Made by a program: the position numbers and the translations under genes
The notes under the pieces: model-generated
What the model was told of the DNA's origin: nothing
Database searches by the model: none
What the model saw: the letters and a program-made list of their open reading frames with translations, nothing else
In this document: positions 1-7,180 of the stretch, one piece after another
How positions within the stretch are numbered: position 1 is the stretch's first letter
Layout: every line of letters starts with the position of its first letter
DNA from: Bacteroidota bacterium
GTDB lineage: Bacteria; Bacteroidota; Bacteroidia; Bacteroidales; FEN-979
Reading direction: 5' to 3'
NCBI GenBank assembly: GCA_026391755.1
Contig: JAPLDN010000217.1
Coordinates: 1-14,973, forward strand
DNA length: 14,973 bases

Positions 1-948
1 GGTAAGAAATCTCAAACCGATTATAAAAGTCATAAACCGGGCCGAAAAGGCAAGATGTTCCTTCTCAGCGAGAGTGAGGATTTCGCCAGCATACTCAAGG
101 AACCCCTTGCTATATGCGCTGAAAAGATCCAGGTCAATAAAAACTTTCTGAAGATCTGCTTCGTCCTCAGCCCCGGCATTAGCACCGGTGCGGATTGCGT
201 CGCCGAAATCATAGAGACTGTAGCCGGGCATAACAGTGTCAAGGTCGACAATACAAATTGCCTTATTCTGGCTGTTAAAAAGAATATTGTTAAACTTTGT
301 GTCATTGTGAGTAACCCTTAAAGGGATCTGCCCCGACCGGCCAAGCCTGAGAATAGAGTGCATCTCTTCCGCACGTTCTTCAATGAATCTGATTTCACAA
401 CCTGCCTTAGCAACCCTCTTGCAGGGGTTTTCGGCACATATACTGCGAAACGCTTCAAGCCGGGTTTCGATATTGTGAAAGTCTTTTAACGTCTCAGCCA
501 GGCCTGACGCATCCATTCCCTTAGTCAGTTTAAGGAACAATCCAAAAGCTCTGCCCCCTTCAAAGGCAAGTTCAGGGCCGGGAACCTGGTCGAAACTCCT
601 GCTGTCATCAATGAAATTGAACATCCTCCAGAAATTCCCGTCCCCGTCATGATGAACGAAACTATTGTTCCTGGTTGGGATCAGAAAGAGTTCAACAAAT
701 GAGATGCCGGCATCCAGAGTCCGTATATTTTCCGATATATGTTTTGTGACCTTCAGAATGTTATCAGTAAGCCCCGGAACATCTGTAAAGACGTGATGGT
801 TGATCTTTTGCAGCATATACTCCTGAGATCCTTCGGGGGAAATCCTGATCCGGTAAGAATCATTAATATGACCGGAATCTATGCTGACAAAGCCGGAGGG
901 TTTTCCCTCTATGTTAAACTCATTTGCAATCCGGAGAAGATCAGTCAT
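1..948 (-). CDS. N-acetylhexosamine 1-kinase-like phosphotransferase (APH fold), 3' end cut by window
   Basis: The 316 visible residues read from ATG at 948 to the left edge without a stop. This is an aminoglycoside-phosphotransferase-fold small-molecule kinase. The N-lobe has GHINDSYRI (26-34) and YMLQKIN (44-50). The catalytic loop THNDTKFNN (213-221) holds the likely base D216, and DLDTVMPG (235-242) holds the metal-binding Asp, followed by SLYDFGDAIRTG. These motifs resemble the NahK group (N-acetylhexosamine 1-kinase, ATP-dependent C1 phosphorylation of GlcNAc/GalNAc; bacteroidal members are sometimes called mucin desulfatase). NahK is about 360 residues, so roughly 40 C-terminal residues are missing. 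The gene starts 42 bases after cutC on the same strand and is probably co-transcribed with it. An upstream ATG in the gap is closed by a stop after four further codons, so 948 is the best start. The kinase fold is certain; the exact sugar is inference. Confidence 0.85.
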   Translation of the reverse strand, partial: MTDLLRIANEFNIEGKPSGFVSIDSGHINDSYRIRISPEGSQEYMLQKINHHVFTDVPGLTDNILKVTKHISENIRTLDAGISFVELFLIPTRNNSFVHHDGDGNFWRMFNFIDDSRSFDQVPGPELAFEGGRAFGLFLKLTKGMDASGLAETLKDFHNIETRLEAFRSICAENPCKRVAKAGCEIRFIEERAEEMHSILRLGRSGQIPLRVTHNDTKFNNILFNSQNKAICIVDLDTVMPGYSLYDFGDAIRTGANAGAEDEADLQKVFIDLDLFSAYSKGFLEYAGEILTLAEKEHLAFSARFMTFIIGLRFLT

Positions 949-990
949 TACTTTCGTGATGATCGTTATGGTGTTATGATCATGATAATT

Positions 991-1731
991 TCAGCTATTC
1001 ATTATTTCTTTCGCTCTTCTGATCCTTTCCTCATCGATAAGCTCATACCGGTATTCCGACAAACCGGGTTTTCCCATCTTCACGTCCTCCCTGATGAAGT
1101 TCATTGCGCTCCTGACTTGTTTGGGGAGGTACATGTGAAACTCCGAAGCCCCTGTCAGATGAATAGCTTCACTCAGATTGTGCTCTTTGATCCCATGGCC
1201 CGGCATGATGATAATCCGGTTTTTTGCATAATTAATAAGTTTCCTGATAAGGGAAGCCCCTGACAGTGCACTATCGCTTTGTCCTGATGTTAGAACCCTG
1301 TCAATCCCGAGTCCAATGAGATCGTCCAGAGCCTTAAAGGGATCAGCTGTCATGTCGAAAGCCCTGTGGCAGGTCACCTGCATCGGTCCTGCTAGCTTTA
1401 CAAGATCTTCCATCCGCTTTAAATCTACAGTACCATCAGGAGTAAGGATCCCAAAAACAACGCCGTCGGCACCAAGATCCCGGGCTGTACAGATGTCGTT
1501 TTTCATTATCTCAAATTCATTATGGGTATAGAGAAAATCAGCGCCCCTGGGACGGATCATAACCATGACAGGTATCTGCAGCACTTTTCTGGCAAATCCG
1601 ATTGTGCCGGCACTGGGCGTACAGCCCCCTTCCATCATGTTCTCGCATAGTTCGATACGGTCGGCGCCCCCATCCTGCGCAGCGACTGCCGAAATTGCTG
1701 AATTGACACAAGCTTCAAGTATCTTTGCCAT
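991..1731 (-). CDS. cutC: CutC family protein (TIM barrel)
   Basis: A full-length CutC homologue of 246 residues (E. coli CutC is about 248). Family motifs are in order: RIELCENM (25-32), MIRPRGADF (58-66), VVFGILTPDG (91-100), TCHRAFD (120-126), RVLTSGQ (145-151) and MPGHGI (176-181). CutC was named for copper homeostasis in E. coli, but its biochemical role is unsettled, and no obvious Cys/His copper motif is seen here. The downstream partner is a NahK-like sugar kinase, not a copper gene, which suggests amino-sugar or glycan metabolism in this lineage; that is inference. It starts with ATG at 1731. A Bacteroidota-type promoter candidate lies about 40 bases upstream, in the gap after the radical SAM gene, so cutC and the kinase may form their own transcription unit. 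Confidence 0.9.
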   Translation of the reverse strand: MAKILEACVNSAISAVAAQDGGADRIELCENMMEGGCTPSAGTIGFARKVLQIPVMVMIRPRGADFLYTHNEFEIMKNDICTARDLGADGVVFGILTPDGTVDLKRMEDLVKLAGPMQVTCHRAFDMTADPFKALDDLIGLGIDRVLTSGQSDSALSGASLIRKLINYAKNRIIIMPGHGIKEHNLSEAIHLTGASEFHMYLPKQVRSAMNFIREDVKMGKPGLSEYRYELIDEERIRRAKEIMNS

Positions 1732-1772
1732 AAGTTAAAAATTCCGCCCATCGGTTTAAAGGAACCCGTATG

Positions 1773-1802
1773 CAAATATAAAAAGTAAGTACTATACTAA
1801 AA
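1773..1802 (-). promoter_or_regulatory. candidate Bacteroidota promoter for cutC-kinase
   Basis: On the minus strand the -7 element TATATTTG (1773-1780) fits the Bacteroidota consensus TAnnTTTG exactly. It is preceded after an 18-base spacer by TTTT (1799-1802), a weak version of the TTTG -33 element. The implied start site is about 35 bases before the cutC ATG. The -33 part overlaps the stop codon of the radical SAM gene. This is a pattern match only. Confidence 0.45.
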
Positions 1803-2789
1803 CCACCTGCTCAGGCCCATTCCTTCCGTACAGTTTTTGCAGATGTCGATCTTTTCTCTCCCGTTTAAAATCCTTTGCCGGAAATCCTTGTATTCACTGC
1901 TGTTCCAGGTTTCCCTGAAACTTCTTGTTTTGATTTCCCCGAACGGGTGTTGTGCATCTTTATCAAAACAACAAGGGACAATCTTACCATCCCAGGTGAT
2001 CACACAACCAGCCCACATCCTGAAACAATGATTTGGTAAAATATTTTTTATCTTCCATCCTGCATCCTGTATCCTGTATCTTGAATATTTTTCTGTGGAT
2101 GGCATTAAGGGGTTGCCATGGCTGAAATCAGTAAACTGGGCAGTTTTGATCCCCACCTTATCGCCTCCCCATTCAATGCCTTTTCTGCGGATATCTTTTA
2201 TCTGATGCTGGTTCGATTTAAGTACAAGGAATTGAATGATTATTTCCGGAGTACTTCTGCCTGCTGACTTTTTTTCATCGGCGAGAGTTTTAATTCCTTC
2301 AATCACTTTTAAAAGCGAACCCCCAACACGGTATGCTTCATAAGCTTGCTGATCGATGCCGTCGACCGAGATGATGAGGCGGTTTAAGCCCGATTCTACA
2401 GTGGCTTTTGCACTATCCTTATCCAGGAAATGCCCGTTAGTGGATGAACTTACAAAAATATTCCTGCTTTTTGCATACGAAATAAAATCAAAGAAGCCCG
2501 GGTTCATGAAAGGTTCCCCCTGAAAATACAAGGTAATCCATGCAAGTTCGGGCGAAAGCTGGTCAATTATTGAGCGGAACTGGTCGAGGTTCATAAACCC
2601 CGCATCCCTGCTGAGCTTCTTCATCCCGCCTGGACATTCGTGACAATGCAGGTTACAGCGGTTTGTGGGTTCGATGGAAACAGCAGCCGGCATCCCATAA
2701 TGCAAGGTCCGCCTCAATAAACGGGATATAAGATATCCGTAAAGAAGTTTAAAATAATTGATGATTCTCGGGAAAGTGAAGAGTTTCAA
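1797..2789 (-). CDS. radical SAM/SPASM domain protein
   Basis: A 4Fe-4S radical SAM enzyme with a C-terminal SPASM region. From the TTG at 2789 (330 residues) the SAM-cluster motif CNLHCHEC (CX3CX2C) has Cys at 45, 49 and 52, followed by YFQGEPFMNP (88-97) and SSSTNG (114-119). SPASM cysteines lie at 255, 262, 273, 274, 317 and 320 (NHCFRMWAGC, VPCCFD, CKNCTEG). Related proteins modify peptides or act in maturation; the substrate cannot be read from the sequence. The start is uncertain. The frame stays open to a TTG at 2882, but that would overlap the upstream small gene by 80 bases and add a Lys/Arg-rich leader that is a frame shadow. The only internal ATG near the N-terminus (2693) would remove the hydrophobic NYFKLLYGY segment. 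A heptad repeat is read in frame around 2057-2080. Confidence 0.85.
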   Translation of the reverse strand: MKLFTFPRIINYFKLLYGYLISRLLRRTLHYGMPAAVSIEPTNRCNLHCHECPGGMKKLSRDAGFMNLDQFRSIIDQLSPELAWITLYFQGEPFMNPGFFDFISYAKSRNIFVSSSTNGHFLDKDSAKATVESGLNRLIISVDGIDQQAYEAYRVGGSLLKVIEGIKTLADEKKSAGRSTPEIIIQFLVLKSNQHQIKDIRRKGIEWGGDKVGIKTAQFTDFSHGNPLMPSTEKYSRYRIQDAGWKIKNILPNHCFRMWAGCVITWDGKIVPCCFDKDAQHPFGEIKTRSFRETWNSSEYKDFRQRILNGREKIDICKNCTEGMGLSRWF

Positions 2790-2802
2790 GGCGAAATGGT
2801 TT

Positions 2803-3105
2803 TTATTCCGTCTTCTCCTCAGGGGTGATCCCCTGCTTTGCTTTCTTTTTCTTTTTTCGTTTTGCCAGGAATTCCTTGCCAAAAGAAAAGAGTTTCCCAG
2901 CCACAGTTGTGGTGGTACTTACATCATCAATCAGGGAGCCTAAAAGGTTGCGGAATGAAAGAAGGTGAACAAGGTTTTGATAATTGTATTTAATACCTTC
3001 TTCCCTCCGTACAATCTCAAGTTGCAGCTTTTCCTTTTCTCGCTGGAGGTCAGCCAGGGAGTTGATATGACTTATTCTGATTTTATAGGGATCACTGGTT
3101 CTCAT
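2803..3105 (-). CDS. small coiled-coil protein, unknown function
   Basis: A 100-residue protein I do not recognise. Residues 15-40 (NSLADLQREKEKLQLEIV and following) are rich in Glu, Lys and Leu and probably form a coiled coil. A central part (LLSFRNLLGSLIDDVSTTTTVAG, about 48-70) is moderately hydrophobic, and the tail is strongly basic (AKRKKKKKAK, 81-90). The ATG at 3105 has a good Shine-Dalgarno (GGAGG 6 bases upstream), which decides the start over a TTG at 3132. It overlaps the end of the holin-like gene by 14 bases, so it is probably translated as the last gene of the AI-2E permease / YtxH / holin-like cluster. A membrane-associated or envelope role fits the neighbours, but this is inference. 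Confidence 0.7.
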   Translation of the reverse strand: MRTSDPYKIRISHINSLADLQREKEKLQLEIVRREEGIKYNYQNLVHLLSFRNLLGSLIDDVSTTTTVAGKLFSFGKEFLAKRKKKKKAKQGITPEEKTE

Positions 3106-3457
3106 CTTCTTCCTCCATAATGATTTTTGCAAGACGTTTTACCAACGGATTGATGAAGAGCTTATTCCTCAAACCGAAAATCGAAAGGCCGAGGATGATA
3201 TAAAAGGCGACTATGATCAAAGCTCCCACATATGTTGGCCCGACTTCTTCCCCATACCAAAATACAAAGGCAAAGGAAATGAATAATACCAGGAACATGC
3301 CCAGGATGAAAAAGATCACAGAGAGAAGGAAAAAGGATGCCAGTCTGGCAATCTTCTCCGTCAACAGAAGTTTAACATAATCAATCCTCAGGTTGATGTA
3401 ATCCTTCATATTTTCTGTCAATGATGAGAAATTGTCGGATATGCGGTTTGGTTCCAT
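3092..3457 (-). CDS. phage-holin-family / holin-X-like membrane protein
   Basis: A 121-residue protein with an amphipathic N-terminus (SLTENMKDYINLRIDYVKLLL, about 12-32). A transmembrane hairpin follows at about 38-68 (ASFFLLSVIFFILGMFLVLF onward) and 76-95 (TYVGALIIVAFYIILGLSIF), and the tail is charged (MEEEDENQ). This matches the Actinobacterial Holin-X / phage holin superfamily III type, which in Bacteroidota usually sits beside YtxH proteins. Despite the name it is a chromosomal envelope protein with no phage context here. It lies 42 bases after ytxH and overlaps the next small gene by 14 bases. Confidence 0.75.
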   Translation of the reverse strand: MEPNRISDNFSSLTENMKDYINLRIDYVKLLLTEKIARLASFFLLSVIFFILGMFLVLFISFAFVFWYGEEVGPTYVGALIIVAFYIILGLSIFGLRNKLFINPLVKRLAKIIMEEEDENQ

Positions 3458-3499
3458 TGTAAATTACTTTAAATTTTTTACTTCTTTTCCTGAAGTTTT

Positions 3500-3745
3500 T
3501 CAGGATACTGGACCAGTTTCCTGGCCCTGGTTTTTTTCACGTTCCTTATCGGAAGTCAGAACCGACTTTAACTCCTCGAAGCTGGTTGGAAAACCTTCTT
3601 CCAGTTTGTCGGCAATATCAAGAATTTTATCCCTGATCTTTTTTCTTGTTTTTGATCCTTTTTCCGGCGCAATAAGCATGCCAATGCCTATTCCAACTGC
3701 AAGCCCTGCTATCGCGACGATGAGTATGTTTGACTTACCAGCCAT
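3500..3745 (-). CDS. YtxH domain-containing protein
   Basis: A small 81-residue protein. One N-terminal membrane segment (NILIVAIAGLAVGIGIGMLIAP, about 6-27) has the glycine pattern and APEKGSKTRKKI continuation that define YtxH proteins. A charged helix follows (DKILDIADKLEEGF and onward) with a Gln/Glu-rich tail. YtxH proteins are general-stress-associated in Firmicutes; the molecular function is unknown. The ATG lies 11 bases after the stop of the AI-2E family permease, so the two are almost certainly co-transcribed. Confidence 0.8.
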   Translation of the reverse strand: MAGKSNILIVAIAGLAVGIGIGMLIAPEKGSKTRKKIRDKILDIADKLEEGFPTSFEELKSVLTSDKEREKNQGQETGPVS

Positions 3746-3756
3746 AGTTTGAGTTT

Positions 3757-4860
3757 TTATGAATCTACTGTGTTACTTTTTTTAAGGTGAAAGCTGCTGT
3801 GGAATTCTGCGGCAACAATTTTAAGGAAGCCATAGGCAGGAACAGCAACTATCATGCCGGGAATACCCCCGAAACTGGCAGCGGCAATTACAACAATGAA
3901 AATTTCAACAGGGTGGGCTTTTACACTTTTCCCCTGAATAAAGGGTTGGAAAATGTTATTGTCAATCAACTGGGCCGCCAGCATAGCGGCAATGATTTTA
4001 AATGACATCGGCAATAACTGATCATACATGCCAACACTGACCAGCCCTGTCAAACCTAACAACAAACCTGTGACGATTGCGATTATCCCTCCAATGTAAG
4101 GAATGATCACAAGGATACCGGCAAAAAATCCGATGACAAGAGCCCCGTTAACCCCGACGATCAGCAGGCCCAGGGAATATGTTAAAATATTGGCCATTAT
4201 CTGAATGATTAAACCAATAAAATATCTTGATAAAAGGTTTTTACTCCTCAGCATTACATTCCTGGCCTGTTCCGAATACTTTTCAGGAATGATGCTTAGC
4301 AAAAGTTTCGGCATCATTGTAACATCGTAAAGAAAGAAAAAGGAAAGGAACAATATTGAAAACAGGTTGAAAAAAAATGAGCCTGTAAATGATATTATCG
4401 AGGAAAGTACATTCGAAAAGACGTTAAAATCGATCAGCTTAAGCACCATGGCTTTCAATGAAGATTCGATGGTCGCACCCTTTTGAATTATCCCATATTG
4501 AAGCATGGTGGTTTGCAGCCAGTTGATTTGGGATTGAAAGTGTTCTACCAGCTTTTGGGTATTGATCTGGCTGATCATCGAGGCTTCCCTTAATACCAGG
4601 GGAATGAAAAAAGAGAACAAGCCGAATACAACGATAATCATCAATATCAGGGTGACAGCCACACTCAAGCCATGGGGAAACCTGACCTTCCCGATTTTAA
4701 TTCTGTCTAAAAGATCTACCAGTGGTGCGCCAACAATCGAGATCACCATCGCCACAATTATGAAAATAACGATCTGTGAGAAATACCAAACCAGGAAGCC
4801 GGTTATTGCGATGAAAAGTATCACAAAAAACAGCTTGTAACGTTCGTATAAGTCTGTCAT
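3757..4860 (-). CDS. AI-2E family transporter (PerM/YdiK-like permease)
   Basis: A 367-residue polytopic inner-membrane protein of the AI-2E transporter family. A double hydrophobic N-terminus (about 11-50) carries GAPLVDLLDR at 45-54, then a third segment (70-92). A soluble amphipathic stretch (about 95-150) is followed by a cluster of helices. The family's conserved C-terminal region has IIPYIGGIIAIVTGLLLGL (253-271), LIDNNIFQPFIQGKSVKAHP (301-320) and the GGIPGMIVAVPAYG end (334-347). Some members export quorum signals and others act as ion antiporters; the substrate here is unknown. ATG at 4860 is preceded by AAAGG and by a well-spaced promoter candidate that overlaps the end of the transposase gene. 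It heads the YtxH / holin-like / coiled-coil cluster. Confidence 0.9.
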   Translation of the reverse strand: MTDLYERYKLFFVILFIAITGFLVWYFSQIVIFIIVAMVISIVGAPLVDLLDRIKIGKVRFPHGLSVAVTLILMIIVVFGLFSFFIPLVLREASMISQINTQKLVEHFQSQINWLQTTMLQYGIIQKGATIESSLKAMVLKLIDFNVFSNVLSSIISFTGSFFFNLFSILFLSFFFLYDVTMMPKLLLSIIPEKYSEQARNVMLRSKNLLSRYFIGLIIQIMANILTYSLGLLIVGVNGALVIGFFAGILVIIPYIGGIIAIVTGLLLGLTGLVSVGMYDQLLPMSFKIIAAMLAAQLIDNNIFQPFIQGKSVKAHPVEIFIVVIAAASFGGIPGMIVAVPAYGFLKIVAAEFHSSFHLKKSNTVDS

Positions 4861-4876
4861 TAACCTTTATTTTCTA

Positions 4877-4908
4877 CAAACCTACTGGTTTTTTGCGGGA
4901 AAGTCAAG
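4877..4908 (-). promoter_or_regulatory. candidate Bacteroidota promoter for the AI-2E/YtxH cluster
   Basis: On the minus strand TTG (4905-4907, in the context TTGAC), a 20-base spacer and TAGGTTTG (4877-4884) match the Bacteroidota -33/-7 consensus in both sequence and spacing. It lies within the 3' end of the transposase gene, 17 bases before the permease ATG, so the leader would be very short. Confidence 0.5.
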
Positions 4909-5313
4909 AGAAAAATATGCAGCAACTTCGTCTTTGTAAGTGCGGTTGGCATGCTGCCGCTCCTGGCTGAGTATATAGTTTTTTGCTCCCTGAAGGTTTC
5001 CTTCGCTTACCGATGCGGCAAAGTATTCCTTATCCCAGCAAAATCGTTTTAGTGTCAGCGATTTTGCATTGATCCATTTACTGGCTTCAGTTCGCAGTTC
5101 TTTTATTACCTGTTCCAGGCTTTGTTCGCTCCTGAGACGAACAAGACAATGAATATGGTCGACCCAGCAGTTGATGGTACCGAGCTCAATGTTCTTTTGC
5201 AGCGCAACGGACTGGAGATGATCCAGAAACTCCTGGCGCGATCCGTTTGAAAACAGGGTATGCCGCCCTCTTGCACCCCATACGGCATGCACCCAGATCT
5301 TTGTCTGTGTCAT
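4882..5313 (-). CDS. Y1/HUH transposase, IS200- or RAYT-like
   Basis: A complete 143-residue Y1 transposase-fold protein (IS200/IS605 TnpA and REP-associated tyrosine transposases). The HUH pair is in CWVDHIHCLVRL (H53 and H55). The candidate catalytic tyrosine is Y113 in AKNYILSQERQHA, with Q117 as the usual metal-binding partner in the helix. The short length and absence of a second gene suit a stand-alone TnpA or RAYT. No clear terminal hairpins or target duplications frame it. The only nearby palindrome is a 5-bp stem just before its ATG (5314-5330), which is too weak to count. It sits between heme O synthase and the AI-2E family permease, on their strand. It could be mobile or domesticated. 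A distant GC-rich palindrome at 7511-7569 is a possible REP-like substrate (speculative). Confidence 0.88.
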   Translation of the reverse strand: MTQTKIWVHAVWGARGRHTLFSNGSRQEFLDHLQSVALQKNIELGTINCWVDHIHCLVRLRSEQSLEQVIKELRTEASKWINAKSLTLKRFCWDKEYFAASVSEGNLQGAKNYILSQERQHANRTYKDEVAAYFSLDFPAKNQ

Positions 5314-5371
5314 AAGCTTTTTATTAGCTTAATCCGCCTTCTGCCAAAAAGTGACAGGAAAATGAAAAAAA

Positions 5372-6220
5372 TTATAACTTTTCTATGATAAGGAAAGCAA
5401 AAACAACAAAAATATAGAGATTTCCTGCCAGGAAAATGAGACGGTAACTGATCTTTGGTGATATGAAAAGCTGGTAGCCGATGTACAGGACAATAAGAAG
5501 GTTAAAGCCTGCAAGCAGGTATCTCAGATCGACAAATTTAACAATGCTGAACCATGAAAAATAAACTGTAATGGCTGAAGCTGCAATAAGCCAGGCAATT
5601 ATGGTCAGCTTCATCAGGATGGGGGAAAATATATCGGAAAGGACATGGAATCCGGCTTTTTTATATTCTTCCTTGTACTTCATCATGATAAGCCAGAAAT
5701 GGGGCATCTGCCAGATGAAAATGAAAACTGCAAGGAACACCAGAACAGGGTCGCCCGGTTTACCTCCTGCGGCCACCCAGCCCATAAGCACAGGAATAAC
5801 TCCGGTAAGAGCCCCGGGGATCACTGCAAAAGCTGTTTCCCGTTTTAAAAGGGTATAGACCACATTGTACCATAATACATTAAACAGCCCCAGGCAGAAT
5901 AAAAGAAGGTTCCCTTCCATTATCAGAACAATAAAACCGGAGAGAAGGAAGATGTTGGCAGTTCTTAGTCCGTCGGAGATGGTAAGATGCCTTGAAGGGA
6001 TAGGCCGTACCTTTGTCCTGGCCATTTTCTCATCAGATTCCCATTCCTGGTATTGGTTCAGGGCCGAAGCTCCTGCCGCCAGCAGGAAAATACCGGTTAT
6101 TGGCCAGAGGATGCTAAGGGGGAATCCTCCTGAACAGATTACGGCCGATGCAATTGCTGAAGCAGTGACTGCGATAGTCACTCCGGGGCGGATAAGTTGC
6201 AGGTAATATCTGAATGACAA
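5372..6220 (-). CDS. ctaB: protoheme IX farnesyltransferase (heme O synthase)
   Basis: A UbiA-family prenyltransferase that farnesylates protoheme IX to heme O, the precursor of heme A for the adjacent oxidase. It is 282 residues, close to family length, with about eight or nine membrane helices. The first polyprenyl-binding motif is ALNQYQEWESDEKMARTKVR (53-72), where Asp63 is kept but the first Asp is Glu59. The second and third family blocks are YTLLKRETAFAVIPGALTGV and FIWQMPHFWLIMMKYKEEY. The frame begins with TTG at 6220; no in-frame ATG precedes the first motif, so a TTG start is likely. It lies 19 bases after subunit II and is the last gene of the oxidase operon. No heme A synthase (ctaA) is in this window. 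Confidence 0.92.
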   Translation of the reverse strand: MSFRYYLQLIRPGVTIAVTASAIASAVICSGGFPLSILWPITGIFLLAAGASALNQYQEWESDEKMARTKVRPIPSRHLTISDGLRTANIFLLSGFIVLIMEGNLLLFCLGLFNVLWYNVVYTLLKRETAFAVIPGALTGVIPVLMGWVAAGGKPGDPVLVFLAVFIFIWQMPHFWLIMMKYKEEYKKAGFHVLSDIFSPILMKLTIIAWLIAASAITVYFSWFSIVKFVDLRYLLAGFNLLIVLYIGYQLFISPKISYRLIFLAGNLYIFVVFAFLIIEKL

Positions 6221-6239
6221 GCGTGGGATCGTTTGAAAG

Positions 6240-7151
6240 CTATTTGATGGACTTGAAGTAATCGATGATCTTCGCTAAATCATTATCACTGATAATGCCT
6301 TTGTACGATTTCATCACTCCTTTTGGAAGACCTTTTACAATATCCTTGTCGGGCTCGTAAATACTTGTCTTAATATAGGCATCATCCACGGTCACAGAAT
6401 GTTCTTTCCCGTCGGTCACTACAATACTTTCCTTCCCGTAAATGCCCTTGAACGAAGTGCTTACCAGTTTGGTGCCATCGATGGAATGACAACCATTACA
6501 GCCATTCTTTTTTATGATGGTGAGGCCTTCAGGCTCTGCTATTTTCTTCGGCAGGGCATTGATCCAGGCATCATATTCTGACTGCTGAACGACTTTCACT
6601 TTGGCTTCCATATAGGAATGGTTCATCCCGCAATATTCGGCGCAAAGAACCCAGTATTCCCCGATCATGGTCGGAATGAACCACATCTGGTTCGTTTTCC
6701 CCGGAACACAGTCTTCTTTCTGGCGGAATGCAGGAACATAGAAACTATGGATCACATCAAGTGAAGTTAAATTAAGGACCACCGCTTTATTCAGAGGAAG
6801 AACCAGCATATCCGATTCCTTGTCGCCGGGATATACGAAGGACCAGGCCCACATTTTACTGACGACTGTAACATTCATGGCATCCTTTGGGAAGTCTCTC
6901 TGGGGGCGGAAAGCCACGTATCCGTAATAAAACATCAATAAGGCTATAGCAAGTGGTATTAATGTCCATGTGATCTCAAGGGCCGTATTATCCTTGATCT
7001 GTTCTGCTTTCGGATGTTTTGACCGTCGGTACTTCACCACAAACCATAGCATTACCGTGGTTATCCCAACCAGGAAGCAAATACTGATCCCGAATATTAC
7101 TTTAAACGCCAGATCAACACCTTCGGCAAAATTTGAAGCTTCCGTAAACAT
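6240..7151 (-). CDS. ctaC: cytochrome c oxidase subunit II with fused cytochrome c domain (caa3 type)
   Basis: A 303-residue subunit II that accepts electrons from cytochrome c and passes them through CuA to subunit I. Two N-terminal helices (about 15-40 and 61-81) are followed by a cupredoxin domain with WAWSFVYPG (101-109). CuA ligands are complete: H135, C170, E172 (backbone), C174, H178 and M181 in CAEYCGMNHSYM. A C-terminal cytochrome c domain (about 205-303) has heme motif CNGCH (218-222) and candidate axial Met280 in PKGVMKSYKG. The fused heme domain marks a caa3-type oxidase. There is no obvious cleavable signal peptide. The gene lies 29 bases after subunit IV, and its position after subunits I, III and IV is unusual, since subunit II often comes first. 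Confidence 0.95.
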   Translation of the reverse strand: MFTEASNFAEGVDLAFKVIFGISICFLVGITTVMLWFVVKYRRSKHPKAEQIKDNTALEITWTLIPLAIALLMFYYGYVAFRPQRDFPKDAMNVTVVSKMWAWSFVYPGDKESDMLVLPLNKAVVLNLTSLDVIHSFYVPAFRQKEDCVPGKTNQMWFIPTMIGEYWVLCAEYCGMNHSYMEAKVKVVQQSEYDAWINALPKKIAEPEGLTIIKKNGCNGCHSIDGTKLVSTSFKGIYGKESIVVTDGKEHSVTVDDAYIKTSIYEPDKDIVKGLPKGVMKSYKGIISDNDLAKIIDYFKSIK

Positions 7152-7180
7152 ATCTATGTTTTAGAAATTAATATAAATAG

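Noticed and set aside
739..1263. Plus-strand open frame of 174 residues
   Set aside because: It lies antisense across the start of the kinase and the 3' half of cutC, both with clear family motifs; no motif of its own.
3092..3457. Phage remnant suggested by the holin name
   Set aside because: No phage structural, lysis or integrase genes nearby; the holin-X/YtxH pair is a common chromosomal combination.
5314..5330. Hairpin before the transposase as an insertion-sequence end
   Set aside because: A 5-bp AT-rich stem with a 7-base loop is expected by chance and has no counterpart on the other side.
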